A stretch of 64,000 nt of DNA. It comes from Flavobacterium defluvii. Its GTDB lineage: Bacteria; Bacteroidota; Bacteroidia; Flavobacteriales; Flavobacteriaceae. Below are positions 53,165 through 63,983 of the stretch, one piece after another (positions within the stretch are counted from its first letter, which is position 1; each line of letters starts with the position of its first letter). The notes below the pieces were generated by a model. That model had not been told where the DNA came from, ran no database searches, and saw nothing but the letters and a program-made list of their open reading frames with translations. The position numbers and the translations under genes are program-made. Where the stretch lies: the NCBI RefSeq assembly GCF_900129555.1, contig NZ_FQWC01000006.1, positions 124,001 through 188,000 of the forward strand. The letters are read 5' to 3'.

Positions 53165-53826
53165 TAGTCCCTACGGGACATTTTTTCTTGAATATTAATT
53201 TATTTTTCTATCGATATTTTATTCCTAACGGAATATCTTTTGATCGTTTTCAAATATATCAAAAAGAAAGAATATTCTTTCTTTTTTTTAAATAGAATTG
53301 TATAGTCCCTAACGGGACATTATGAACGTTGATCTACTTTTTTCTACCGATATATTATCCCTAACGGGATATTATCTTATTGATTTTAATTGGAATTTAT
53401 TAAAATGGAATCACGGCAGAAAGTTCCGTTAGGGAACATAATATCGGTAGCAATATTTTATTCAAACACATTATTTGTCCGCTAGGGACTATACTATAGA
53501 TTTGAAATAAAAATTTCGATTTACAATTTTACCAAATCAAAAAATTGTTCCGCTAGGAACAAAATATCGGTAGAAAAGATTTCTGACCAAATTTATTTGT
53601 CCCATAGGGACTACAATAACAAAAAATGCATTTCACGATTCATCAAAACAAAAAGTTCCGCAGGAACAAAATATCGGTAGAAAAATTTTGACCAAATTTA
53701 TTTGTCCCGTAGGGGCTACAATAACAAAAAATGCATTTCACGATTCATCAAAACAAAAAGTTCCGCTAGGAACAAAATATCGGTAGAAAAATTTTGACCG
53801 CGCAGATTTTTTGTCCCGTAGGGACT
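53165..53826. repeat. REP/BIME-like mosaic array next to the Y1 transposase
   Basis: Twelve short hairpins alternate between two types: GTCCC-loop-GGGAC and GTTCC-loop-GGAAC, the second accompanied by ATATCGGTAG. Hairpin centres lie near 53173, 53228, 53312, 53364, 53430, 53484, 53554, 53605, 53661, 53710, 53767 and 53819. The first four read in one orientation and the other eight in the other. Most pairs recur at 105-124 bp periods. A block at 53628-53697 is nearly duplicated at 53733-53802. The spacers are conserved, so this is not a CRISPR. Confidence 0.9.
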
Positions 53827-53856
53827 ATACATTTTACATCTTCATTTTTAACTTTG

Positions 53857-53864
53857 TATCTTTG
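53857..53864 (+). promoter_or_regulatory. trmD -7 box TATCTTTG
   Basis: TATCTTTG fits TAnnTTTG. It lies 22 bp before the trmD ATG at 53886. Confidence 0.6.
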
Positions 53865-53885
53865 CACCAAATTATTGAAGAAAAA

Positions 53886-54566
53886 ATGCGAATTGACATT
53901 ATTACACTTTTACCGGAATTACTAAGAAGCCCTTTTGAAGCATCAATTATGAAACGTGCCATTGACAAAGGATTAGTAGAAGTACATTTTCATAACCTGC
54001 GTGATTATAGCACAAACAGACAAAAAAGTGTAGATGATTATCCGTTTGGCGGCGGCGCCGGAATGGTGATGACAATTCAGCCTATTGATGATTGTATTAC
54101 GCACTTAAAAAGTCAGCGTGAATATGACGAAATCATATATATGTCTCCTGACGGTGAAACTTTAAACCAAAAAATGGCCAACAAAATGTCGATGTATGAA
54201 AACATTATTATTTTATGCGGACATTATAAAGGTGTTGATCAGCGTGTGAGAGATCATTTTATTACTAAAGAAATTTCGATTGGCGATTATGTTTTATCAG
54301 GAGGAGAATTAGGCGCTTTAGTGCTATCTGATGCTTTAATTCGTTTAATTCCTGGTGTTTTAAGTGACGAGACCTCAGCATTAACCGATAGTTTTCAGGA
54401 CAATTTACTTTCAGGACCTATATATACAAGACCTGCAGACTACAAAGGATGGAAAGTTCCCGAAGTTTTAACCAGCGGACACGCTGCCAAAATTGATAAA
54501 TGGCGTGAGGATGCCGCATACGAACATACAAAAAACAGACGTCCGGATTTACTGGAAGGACAATAA
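53886..54566 (+). CDS. trmD: tRNA (guanine-N1-)-methyltransferase
   Basis: The 226-residue SPOUT enzyme starts [13 protein letters not shown]. It has the SAM/tRNA motifs [69 protein letters not shown] and [32 protein letters not shown]. It methylates G37 of tRNAs. A longer frame reaching 53811 begins with a TTG inside the repeat array and extends the protein with non-homologous residues, so the ATG at 53886 is the real start. rplS follows 215 bp downstream. Confidence 0.96.
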   Translation: MRIDIITLLPELLRSPFEASIMKRAIDKGLVEVHFHNLRDYSTNRQKSVDDYPFGGGAGMVMTIQPIDDCITHLKSQREYDEIIYMSPDGETLNQKMANKMSMYENIIILCGHYKGVDQRVRDHFITKEISIGDYVLSGGELGALVLSDALIRLIPGVLSDETSALTDSFQDNLLSGPIYTRPADYKGWKVPEVLTSGHAAKIDKWREDAAYEHTKNRRPDLLEGQ

Positions 54567-54569
54567 AAT

Positions 54570-54652
54570 TTTGTTTCAAGTTTAAAGTTATTTTTGTTTC
54601 AAGTTAAAACTCTCGATAGCAACAACTTTAAACCTGAAACTTGAAACAAAAC
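54570..54652. repeat. Inverted repeat with TTTCAAGTTTAAAGTT arms
   Basis: The arms TTTTGTTTCAAGTTTAAAGTT and AACTTTAAACCTGAAACTTG partly pair. The right arm contains the CCTGAAAC-TTGAAAC unit tandemly repeated at 14341-14389. It may be a terminator for trmD. Confidence 0.7.
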
Positions 54653-54703
54653 AAACCAAAAATAATTTTCAATTTATAATTCATAATTTATAATTATTTT
54701 TTA

Positions 54704-54711
54704 CATTTGCA
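54704..54711 (+). promoter_or_regulatory. rplS -7 box TACATTTG
   Basis: TACATTTG fits TAnnTTTG. A leader of about 64 nt follows before the rplS ATG. Confidence 0.55.
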
Positions 54712-54781
54712 CCCGAATTAGACCAACCTCTGGCGAAATACGTGAATGTTGCTCTAAATAAACTATAATCATAAAATTATC

Positions 54782-55132
54782 ATGGCAGATTTATTAAAGT
54801 TCGTTCAAAACGAATTCGTTGCTAAAAAAGATTTCCCAGATTTCGGAGCTGGAGACACTATCACGGTTTTCTACGAAATTAAAGAGGGTGAAAAAACAAG
54901 AACTCAGTTCTTTAAAGGAGTTGTTATCCAAAGAAGAGGTTCTGGAACAACAGAAACTTTCACAATTCGTAAAATGTCTGGAGCAGTTGGTGTAGAGCGT
55001 ATCTTCCCAGTTAACTTACCAGCTTTACAAAAAATTGAAATCAATAAGAAAGGTGCTGTACGTAGAGCTAGAATTTTCTACTTCAGAGAACTTACTGGTA
55101 AAAAAGCTAAGATTAAAGATAAAAGAAGATAA
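54782..55132 (+). CDS. rplS: 50S ribosomal protein L19
   Basis: The 116-residue ribosomal protein begins MADLLKFVQNEFVAKKDFPDFGAGDTITVFYEI and contains KTRTQFFKGVVIQRRGSGTTETFTIRKMSGAVGVERIFPVNLPALQKIEI and RRARIFYFRELTGKKAKIKDKRR. These are the SH3-like barrel and the C-terminal basic tail. It sits in the usual trmD-rplS order. An intrinsic terminator ends the unit. Confidence 0.97.
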   Translation: MADLLKFVQNEFVAKKDFPDFGAGDTITVFYEIKEGEKTRTQFFKGVVIQRRGSGTTETFTIRKMSGAVGVERIFPVNLPALQKIEINKKGAVRRARIFYFRELTGKKAKIKDKRR

Positions 55133-55153
55133 TCATTTATCTAATTGTTACAA

Positions 55154-55190
55154 AAAACTCGTTTCATACCATTTGAAACGAGTTTTTTTT
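55154..55190 (+). terminator. Intrinsic terminator after rplS
   Basis: Perfect 13-bp stem AAAACTCGTTTCA / TGAAACGAGTTTT with a T-run. Its TCGTTT stem is unrelated to the AACGAG attenuator at 46616. Confidence 0.9.
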
Positions 55191-55391
55191 ATGCCTTTTT
55201 TGTTCAGAGTATTAAAACTGTAATTTTTTAATAGCAAAATCATCGATTTGACAATTTAAAGAGCACGAAATAACAATCTGATAATTCATTCATTTAAAAG
55301 TAAAACTACACCGTTTTCGGACTGTTTTTATTATATTTGCTCCGCTCTTTTTTTGAGCTCACAAATACCTTTTACATCGCCATTCTTGTGA

Positions 55392-57641
<2,250 letters not shown>

Positions 57642-57667
57642 CGCATAGCGTTTTTATAAATATGAAA

Positions 57668-57697
57668 AGGACAACTCACAAGGTTGTCCTTTTTTTA
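57668..57697 (+). terminator. Intrinsic terminator after icd
   Basis: Stem AGGACAAC / GTTGTCCT, 7-nt loop, T-run. Confidence 0.88.
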
Positions 57698-57754
57698 TTC
57701 TTAACTTATGTTTAACAAAAGTTCGCCCGTAATATTTAGCAAGAATTAGTATCT

Positions 57755-60157
57755 ATGTATATCAAAACCAGCACGATGATTCTAAAAAAAATCAGTTTTT
57801 TTCTAATTATTATCTTTACGACTTTAAATTCTTTTTCTCAGGAAAAATTTACGCTAAGCGGTACCATAAAAGATTCTAAAAATAATGAAACCTTAATTGG
57901 TGTCAACATTTATATGCCGACATTAAAAATCGGAACTACAACAAACGAATACGGTTTTTATTCTATTACGCTTCCAAAAGGCGAACATCAAATTGAAATC
58001 AGTTATGTTGGTTATCAAACTATTCAGCAAACTATTTTTTTAAATCAAAACACCAAGAATAATTTTTCTATCAGCGAAAGCGGTGAAGAACTTCAGGAAG
58101 TTGTGATTACAGATAATAAAGGAAAAATAAATATCAAATCGCCCGAAATGAGCGTGAACAAACTCTCTATTTCAACCATTAAAAAAATGCCCGTAGTTTT
58201 AGGTGAAGTCGATGTTTTAAAATCAATATTATTACTTCCGGGAGTTACGAATGCTGGCGAAGGCGCATCGGGATTTAATGTTCGCGGCGGCGGCGCAGAC
58301 CAAAATTTAATTTTGTTAGACGAAGCAACAATTTTTAATTCATCGCACGTTTTTGGTTTTTTCTCGGTTTTTAACCCGGATGCCATCAAAGATTTAAAAT
58401 TGTATAAAGGCGGAATTCCGGCACGTTTTGGAGGAAGGGCATCTTCGGTTTTGGATATTTACCAAAAAGACGGAAGCAGTAAAGATTTTCATGTAAACGG
58501 TGGAATTGGTTTGGTTTCGAGCCGACTTTTGATTGAAGGTCCAATTGTAAAAGACAAAGGTTCTTTTTTAATTGGTGGAAGAGGATCTTATGCCCATTTA
58601 TTTTTAAAACTATCCGAAAAAAACAAAGATAACTCGGCGTATTTCTATGATTTGAACGCAAAATTGAGTTATAAATTAAATGACAATAACAATTTGTATT
58701 TATCGGGATATTTTGGCCGTGACGTTTTTAGCTTAAATAAAAGTTTTACCAATATTTACGGAAATTCCACTTTAAACCTGCGTTGGAATCACCTGTATTC
58801 TGATAAACTTTTCTCCAATTTATCTCTGATTTACAGCGATTATTATTATGGCCTCGACTTGGATTATGTTGGTTTTAAATGGGATTCGGGAATTCAAAAC
58901 TATAATATCAAATACGATTTCAAACATTATATTTCAGATAAATTTAAACTTAATTATGGTGTAAACGGAATATACTACGATTTTAATCCGGGAACCATTA
59001 TACCTAGTAATAATGAATCAGGAATTAATCCGGATCAATTAGACAAAAAATACGCATTTGAACCTTCAGTTTATTTAGATGCCGAAAATCAGCTTTCGAA
59101 AAGAATAACACTCGCTTATGGATTACGATACAGTTTATTTTATCGTTTAGGTTCTTCGACCATAAATTATTACGACAATAATAGTCCGGTTATTTTTAAT
59201 ACCGATATGCAGATTTATGAAAAAGGAACACCAACTTCAACAAAATATTTTGGCAAAAACAAAGTAATTCAGGATTATAATAATCTCGAACCCAGACTTT
59301 CTGTTTCTTACCAATTAAATAACGATCAGTCTATAAAAGCGAGTTATAATCGAATGGCGCAGTATCTGCAGTTAATTTCAAACACCTCATCTCCTACTCC
59401 GCTTGATGTCTGGATGCCGAGTGATAATTACATTAAACCACAAATTGCAGATCAGGTGGCGCTGGGATATTTCAGAAATATTAAAGATGGTGCCTATTCT
59501 CTTGAAGTTGAAAGTTTTTACAAAAAAATTCAAAACAGACTCGATTATATTGACGGGGCTGATTTAATTGCCAATAATGCCATCGAACAAGTTATTTTAA
59601 ACGGAAGAATGCGCGCTTATGGTTTAGAAATTATGCTTAAGAAAAACGAAGGCAAATTTAACGGCTGGGTTTCATACACGTTATCAAAATCGGAACAGCA
59701 GACTCCGGGAAGAACTCCTGAAGAAACCGGAATCAACAACGGAGAATGGTACAGTTCTGCTTACGACAAAACACATAATTTAGCCATAACATCGGCTTAT
59801 AATTTAAACGAAAAATGGTCTTTTGGAGCTAACTTCGCTTTGCAGTCAGGTCAGCCGGTTACATATCCAAACGGACAATATGAGTATTTAGGAATCACGG
59901 TTCCGAGTTATGGTCTGCGAAATGAAAATCGTCTTCCTGCTTATCATCATTTAGATGTTTCTGCAACTTTAACACCAAGAAATAATAAAGACCGAAAGTG
60001 GAAAGCTGAATGGGTTTTTAGTATTTACAATTTATACAACCGCAGCAATGCAGCCTCAATTAATTTTAGACAAAATGCTGATACAGGATTAAATGAAGCC
60101 GTTCGATTATCAATCTTCGGAATCGTGCCTGCCGTTAGTTATAATTTCAAATTTTAA
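57755..60157 (+). CDS. TonB-dependent outer-membrane receptor
   Basis: About 800 residues. After a signal helix (ILKKISFFLIIIFTTLNSFSQ), a CarboxypepD_reg-like domain (FTLSGTIKDSKNNETLIGVNIYMPTLKIGTTTNEYG), a plug (VDVLKSILLLPGVTNAGEGASGFNVRGGGADQNLILLDEATIFN and PDAIKDLKLYKGGIPARFGGRASS), and a long beta-barrel ending SIFGIVPAVSYNFKF, the typical C-terminal aromatic. It probably imports a nutrient or siderophore with the DUF4249 lipoprotein encoded next. A second ATG at 57776 is an alternative start. Confidence 0.92.
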   Translation: MYIKTSTMILKKISFFLIIIFTTLNSFSQEKFTLSGTIKDSKNNETLIGVNIYMPTLKIGTTTNEYGFYSITLPKGEHQIEISYVGYQTIQQTIFLNQNTKNNFSISESGEELQEVVITDNKGKINIKSPEMSVNKLSISTIKKMPVVLGEVDVLKSILLLPGVTNAGEGASGFNVRGGGADQNLILLDEATIFNSSHVFGFFSVFNPDAIKDLKLYKGGIPARFGGRASSVLDIYQKDGSSKDFHVNGGIGLVSSRLLIEGPIVKDKGSFLIGGRGSYAHLFLKLSEKNKDNSAYFYDLNAKLSYKLNDNNNLYLSGYFGRDVFSLNKSFTNIYGNSTLNLRWNHLYSDKLFSNLSLIYSDYYYGLDLDYVGFKWDSGIQNYNIKYDFKHYISDKFKLNYGVNGIYYDFNPGTIIPSNNESGINPDQLDKKYAFEPSVYLDAENQLSKRITLAYGLRYSLFYRLGSSTINYYDNNSPVIFNTDMQIYEKGTPTSTKYFGKNKVIQDYNNLEPRLSVSYQLNNDQSIKASYNRMAQYLQLISNTSSPTPLDVWMPSDNYIKPQIADQVALGYFRNIKDGAYSLEVESFYKKIQNRLDYIDGADLIANNAIEQVILNGRMRAYGLEIMLKKNEGKFNGWVSYTLSKSEQQTPGRTPEETGINNGEWYSSAYDKTHNLAITSAYNLNEKWSFGANFALQSGQPVTYPNGQYEYLGITVPSYGLRNENRLPAYHHLDVSATLTPRNNKDRKWKAEWVFSIYNLYNRSNAASINFRQNADTGLNEAVRLSIFGIVPAVSYNFKF

Positions 60158-60192
60158 AATTCATTTCTGTAAAGAAAATAAAAAGATATATC

Positions 60193-61014
60193 ATGAAAAA
60201 AGCAATCGCATTAATGGTTTTATTTATATCGGTTTTCTCCACAAGTTGTGAAGATGTTGTTGATGTTGATTTGGATACTGCTCCTCCAAAATTGGTTATA
60301 GAAGCAGCTATAAGCTGGCAAAAAGGTACTACCGGAAAACAGCAATCTATAAAGTTAACTACCACAACAGGTTATTTTCAGGAAAAAATTCCAACTGTTT
60401 CCGGAGCTGTAATATATATTCGAAATAGCGAAAACCAACAATTTAATTTTACCGAAGTTCAAAAAACAGGACGCTACATCTGCAATAATTTTGTACCAAA
60501 AATTGACGAAACCTACACTTTAACAGTAGTGAGCGGCGGAAATACTTATACAGCAGTCGAAACTTTAAAATCTGTTGCACCGATTACACGAATTGAACAA
60601 AATAACGAAGGTGGATTTACCGGAGAAGATATAGAAGTAAGGGCTTATTATAATGATCCAGCCGATGCAGATAATTACTATTTGTATAAATATGTTTACT
60701 CAAATAAAGTAACATCAAATTTTTATGCCGATGAAGATAAGTTTTTCCAGGGAAATGAATTCTTTAGTGTTTCTGACGATGATGAATTGAAACCCGGAGA
60801 TGAAATAGAAATAACACATTATGGAATTTCAAAACAATACTACAACTATATGAATATTTTAGTAAGTATTGCCGGAAGTAATGTTGGCGGACCTTTTCAA
60901 TCGCCGCCGGCAACTGTAAGAGGAAATATCATCAATACAACTGATAAAGCAAATTATCCGCTTGGTTATTTTTCGCTTAGCGAAAGTGTGACTCAAAAAT
61001 TTAAAATTCAATAA
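60193..61014 (+). CDS. DUF4249 lipoprotein, partner of the TonB receptor
   Basis: The 273-residue lipoprotein (lipobox FSTSC, Cys19) has the DUF4249 pattern: EDVVDVDLDTAPPKLVIEAAISW followed by GAVIYIRNSENQQFNFTE and IDETYTLTVVSGGNTYTAVETLKSVAPI. DUF4249 proteins accompany TonB-dependent receptors of this group, in the way SusD accompanies SusC. It starts 35 bp after the receptor gene, so it is probably cotranscribed. Ligand unknown. Confidence 0.85.
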   Translation: MKKAIALMVLFISVFSTSCEDVVDVDLDTAPPKLVIEAAISWQKGTTGKQQSIKLTTTTGYFQEKIPTVSGAVIYIRNSENQQFNFTEVQKTGRYICNNFVPKIDETYTLTVVSGGNTYTAVETLKSVAPITRIEQNNEGGFTGEDIEVRAYYNDPADADNYYLYKYVYSNKVTSNFYADEDKFFQGNEFFSVSDDDELKPGDEIEITHYGISKQYYNYMNILVSIAGSNVGGPFQSPPATVRGNIINTTDKANYPLGYFSLSESVTQKFKIQ

Positions 61015-61023
61015 ATTAAAAAA

Positions 61024-61506
61024 ATGGAAGCCAGAATTGAAACTTTAGCAGAGAAAAAACTAATAGGAAAATATATTGAAATGTCTTTTACAGAAAACAA
61101 AACATTTCAGCTATGGAGCGGTTTTATGCCAAAACGCAAAGTGATTCGAAATACAGTTAATGATAATTTGTATTCGCTGGAAGTTTTCTCTAATGGGCAT
61201 TTTGATAATTTCGATCCAAATAAAACATTTCAAAAATGGGCTGCTGTAGAAGTGCAGAATTACGAAGATGTGCCAGATGAAATGGAAACTTTACTTATTC
61301 CTGATGGTTTATATGCAGTTTTTATACATTACGGCCCTGCATCAGAAGGACATAAAACCTATCATACAATTTTTGCAGAATGGCTTCCTAATTCGAAATA
61401 TACTGTTGATGACAGGCCGCATTTTGCGGTAATGGATCATAAATATAAAAAAGACGATCCTGATTCTGAAGAAGAAATCTGGATTCCGATAAAAAATAGA
61501 GATTAA
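61024..61506 (+). CDS. GyrI-like small-molecule-binding domain protein
   Basis: The 160-residue protein has one GyrI-like/AraC effector-binding domain without a DNA-binding part: EARIETLAEKKLIGKYIEMSFTENKTFQLWSGFMPKRKVI, WAAVEVQNYEDVPDEMETLLIPDGLYAVFIHYGPASEG and EWLPNSKYTVDDRPHFAVM. Free-standing relatives sense or hydrolyse small ligands. It lies 9 bp after the DUF4249 gene, possibly in the same transcript. Confidence 0.82.
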   Translation: MEARIETLAEKKLIGKYIEMSFTENKTFQLWSGFMPKRKVIRNTVNDNLYSLEVFSNGHFDNFDPNKTFQKWAAVEVQNYEDVPDEMETLLIPDGLYAVFIHYGPASEGHKTYHTIFAEWLPNSKYTVDDRPHFAVMDHKYKKDDPDSEEEIWIPIKNRD

Positions 61507-61551
61507 TTCCCTCCCGCGCAATATTCTTCTTAACTTACAGCTAAAAAAACA

Positions 61552-61998
61552 ATGGTAATCGAAACCTTAAAAACGCTTTTAAACAGGGATTTAAATAAAC
61601 TTAAATTTGAAATCGAATCATACGAATTTGAAAAACAAATTTGGGCAGTTGATAAAAACATTTCAAATTCTGCAGGAAACCTCTGTCTTCATTTAATTGG
61701 AAATCTGAATACTTATATTGGCGCAGAAATTGGAAAAACAGGATATATCCGAAATCGTCCTTTAGAATTTTCTCTAAAAGATATTTCAAAATCAGAATTA
61801 ATCGAGAAGATTGAAAACACCATTATTGTTGTAAATAATGCACTTAACACTTTAAAAGAAGAAGATCTTAATGCTATATATCCGCAAATTGTTTTCGAAA
61901 AAGAAATGACAACTGGATTTTTCTTAATTCATCTTTCTACTCATTTAGCTTATCATCTAGGACAAATCAATTATCATAGAAGACTATTAGATTTTTAG
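61552..61998 (+). CDS. DinB-like/DUF1572 metal-binding four-helix protein
   Basis: The 148-residue protein is a four-helix bundle. Metal-site residues appear in NLCLHLIGNLNTYIG near residue 47 and in HLSTHLAYHLGQINYHRRLL near the C-terminus, the DinB triad (His, then HxxxH). The function of most DinB members is unknown; some are bacillithiol S-transferases. It is close to the GyrI-like gene. Confidence 0.8.
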   Translation: MVIETLKTLLNRDLNKLKFEIESYEFEKQIWAVDKNISNSAGNLCLHLIGNLNTYIGAEIGKTGYIRNRPLEFSLKDISKSELIEKIENTIIVVNNALNTLKEEDLNAIYPQIVFEKEMTTGFFLIHLSTHLAYHLGQINYHRRLLDF

Positions 61999-62008
61999 TT
62001 TAAAGATT

Positions 62009-62053
62009 CCCAAAAAATCTAAAATCAGAAATCTAAAATCTAAAATCTACAAT
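62009..62053 (+). repeat. AAATCTAAAATC heptamer-like block upstream of the TPK gene
   Basis: AAATCTA units recur with a 7-bp period and end TCTACAATGGTAAACC. The same ending, TCTACAATAGTAAAACC, is at about 18074-18090, before relA/spoT, preceded by the same units. A third such block is at 43249-43265 in reverse orientation. Confidence 0.75.
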
Positions 62054-62062
62054 GGTAAACCG

Positions 62063-62070
62063 TACCTTTG
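62063..62070 (+). promoter_or_regulatory. TPK gene -7 box TACCTTTG
   Basis: TACCTTTG fits TAnnTTTG, with the start codon 22 bp downstream. Confidence 0.6.
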
Positions 62071-62092
62071 CACAACATTCAAAAAAACTCAC

Positions 62093-62755
62093 ATGTCATC
62101 ACACCATATAGTTCGCGACGATCAGGAACCCGCTTTAATAATTGCAAACGGAGCAGCTTGTGATCCTGAATTATTAGGACAGTTATTAGAATGGTCGCCG
62201 CTGGTAATTGTATTAGATTCGGCTATAGAAAGAGTTATTGAACTGGGTATTAAAGTCGATGTTTTATTAGGAGATTTTGACAGAGGTTTTGATCCCGAAA
62301 TCTATAAAACTTCACAATATCCTCTAGAAATTGTTCACACACCAGATCAGGACAAAACTGATTTAGAAAAAGCTTTTGATTATTTAGTCGATAGAAAAAT
62401 TCCTGCCGTAAACGTAGTTTGGGCAACCGGAAAACGTGCCGATCATACGATTACCAATCTTACCAATATTGTTCGTTACCGCGATTTACTTAAAATTGTA
62501 ATTCTCGACGATCATTCAAAAATATTTTTACTGCCAACGAAATTCGAAAAATGGTATACGGCAAAAACGCCAATTTCTTTAATTCCAATTGGTGTTGTAA
62601 ACGGAATTTATTCTACCAATTTAAAATATCCTTTGCAAAATGATACCTTAACAATGGGCTACAGAACCGGAAGTAGTAATTCTGTAGAAAATGATGGTTT
62701 GGTAACCATTAACCATAGAAACGGTGATTTGTTATTAATGGAATGTTTTGATTAA
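62093..62755 (+). CDS. Thiamine pyrophosphokinase
   Basis: The 220-residue enzyme has VLLGDFDRGFDPEIY near residue 60 and HTPDQDKTDLEKAFDYLVDRK near 82-102, the ATP/Mg motifs of thiamine pyrophosphokinases. NVVWATGKRADHTITNLTNI near 107-126 is the thiamine-binding motif, and the C-terminal beta domain ends NGDLLLMECFD. It makes thiamine diphosphate from thiamine and ATP. It stands alone with its own promoter. Confidence 0.88.
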   Translation: MSSHHIVRDDQEPALIIANGAACDPELLGQLLEWSPLVIVLDSAIERVIELGIKVDVLLGDFDRGFDPEIYKTSQYPLEIVHTPDQDKTDLEKAFDYLVDRKIPAVNVVWATGKRADHTITNLTNIVRYRDLLKIVILDDHSKIFLLPTKFEKWYTAKTPISLIPIGVVNGIYSTNLKYPLQNDTLTMGYRTGSSNSVENDGLVTINHRNGDLLLMECFD

Positions 62756-62783
62756 AGAGCTATAAGCTTGGTTTATATTGTAG

Positions 62784-62803
62784 AACCGGATTTCAATCCG
62801 GTT
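62784..62803. repeat. Hairpin AACCGGATT-TC-AATCCGGTT
   Basis: Perfect 9-bp stem in the TPK-rlmF gap. It has no T-run, and is one of the dispersed palindromes of this genome. Confidence 0.7.
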
Positions 62804-62836
62804 TACGCAAAGATTTATTTCCAAAAATGGAATAAC

Positions 62837-62844
62837 TATCTTTG
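62837..62844 (+). promoter_or_regulatory. rlmF -7 box TATCTTTG
   Basis: TATCTTTG fits TAnnTTTG, 17 bp before the ATG of rlmF. Confidence 0.6.
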
Positions 62845-62861
62845 CACAGAAATTAATAAAA

Positions 62862-63812
62862 ATGAAAGCAGAAAACAATTCCCAAAAAGACAATTTACAT
62901 CCAAGAAATCTTCATCGTTCCCGATATGATTTTGAACTTCTTATATCAAATTGTCCAGATTTAAAAGCTTTTATTTCCATCAATAAATACGGAGTCGAAA
63001 CCATTGATTTCAGTAATCCGCTTGCTGTAAAAACTTTAAACAAAGCTTTATTGCAGACTTATTACGACATTCAAAACTGGGATATTCCCAAAAATTATCT
63101 TTGTCCGCCAATTCCAGGACGTGCAGATTATATCCATTATATAGCTGATTTATTAGCAGAAACAAACAACAATCAAATTCCGAAAGGAAATTCTGTTATG
63201 GGATTAGATATCGGAACAGGTTCAAATTTGATTTATCCGATATTAGGAAATTCAATTTATAAATGGACTTTTGTTGGAACTGATATTGACAAAAAAGCAA
63301 TTGAAAACTGCAGCAAAATTATTGAAGCCAATTCGAAATTAACCGATGCAATCAGTTTACAACAACAGACAGAACCTCGTTTTATTTTCAAAAACATCAT
63401 AATTCCTGAAGACCGATTTGCATTTACAATATGTAATCCGCCTTTTCATGCATTGGCAGAAGAAGCTAATAAAGGCACTTCCAGAAAAGTTTCGAATTTA
63501 AATCCAAAGGAAAAGAAAACTTCAAATCCGGTTTTAAACTTTGGAGGACAAAATACTGAATTGTGGTGCAATGGCGGTGAAATTGGCTTCATTACACAAA
63601 TGATTTACGAAAGTGTAAAATATGCTTCACAGGTTTTGTGGTTTACAACTTTAGTTTCTAAAAAAGAAAATCTTTCTTCGATTTATAAAACATTGAAAAA
63701 AGTAAATGCTGTTGAAGTTAAAACAATAGAAATGTCACAAGGACAGAAAAACAGCCGTATTGTGGCGTGGAGTTTTTTAGATAAAGTGCAGCAAAAATCT
63801 TTTAAAATTTAA
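62862..63812 (+). CDS. rlmF: 23S rRNA (adenine(1618)-N6)-methyltransferase
   Basis: The 316-residue SAM enzyme has LHPRNLHRSRYDFELLISNCPDLKAFISINKYGVETIDFSNPLAVKTLNKALL and IPGRADYIHYIADLL near residue 85, with the cofactor loop VMGLDIGTGSNLIYPILG and the catalytic NPPFHA (residues about 196-201). It is homologous to E. coli RlmF, which methylates A1618. A structured RNA begins 50 bp downstream. Confidence 0.95.
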   Translation: MKAENNSQKDNLHPRNLHRSRYDFELLISNCPDLKAFISINKYGVETIDFSNPLAVKTLNKALLQTYYDIQNWDIPKNYLCPPIPGRADYIHYIADLLAETNNNQIPKGNSVMGLDIGTGSNLIYPILGNSIYKWTFVGTDIDKKAIENCSKIIEANSKLTDAISLQQQTEPRFIFKNIIIPEDRFAFTICNPPFHALAEEANKGTSRKVSNLNPKEKKTSNPVLNFGGQNTELWCNGGEIGFITQMIYESVKYASQVLWFTTLVSKKENLSSIYKTLKKVNAVEVKTIEMSQGQKNSRIVAWSFLDKVQQKSFKI

Positions 63813-63851
63813 TAATAATCTTACAAAATTAAATTTATTAATTTTTATTCT

Positions 63852-63859
63852 TATATTTG
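63852..63859 (+). promoter_or_regulatory. -7 box TATATTTG of the right-edge RNA
   Basis: TATATTTG fits TAnnTTTG. It would start an RNA at about 63866. Confidence 0.55.
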
Positions 63860-63865
63860 CACCAT

Positions 63866-63983
63866 TAGATAGGTAATTCCTGAGTCAACGTGGCGGTGAA
63901 ACATCTACCATAAATGTATTTTGAATACATCGTTTTTAGGGGCTATTTTTAAAATACCAAAGGGCTTCTTAGCCCTTTTTTTT
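63866..63983 (+). ncRNA. Structured leader RNA or small RNA with terminator
   Basis: A predicted transcript of about 118 nt contains TAGAT / ATCTA (63866-63907), a strong hairpin ATGTATT / AATACAT (63914-63930), and the terminator AAAGGGCT-TCTT-AGCCCTTT plus T-run (63959-63983). An earlier GGGGCT at 63939-63944 can pair with the same AGCCC half, so two alternative folds compete. No ORF of note lies within. This fits a riboswitch or attenuator for the gene beyond the window, or a small RNA. The class is not recognised. Confidence 0.5.
63959..63983 (+). terminator. Intrinsic terminator of the right-edge RNA
   Basis: Perfect 8-bp stem with a TCTT loop and eight T. Confidence 0.9.

Noticed and set aside
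53165..53826. CRISPR array
   Set aside because: The repeats are short palindromes in two orientations with conserved, not unique, spacers, and no cas gene is present.
53811..53885. N-terminal extension of TrmD from a TTG
   Set aside because: The residues come from a repeat hairpin and the promoter; known TrmD proteins start at [11 protein letters not shown].
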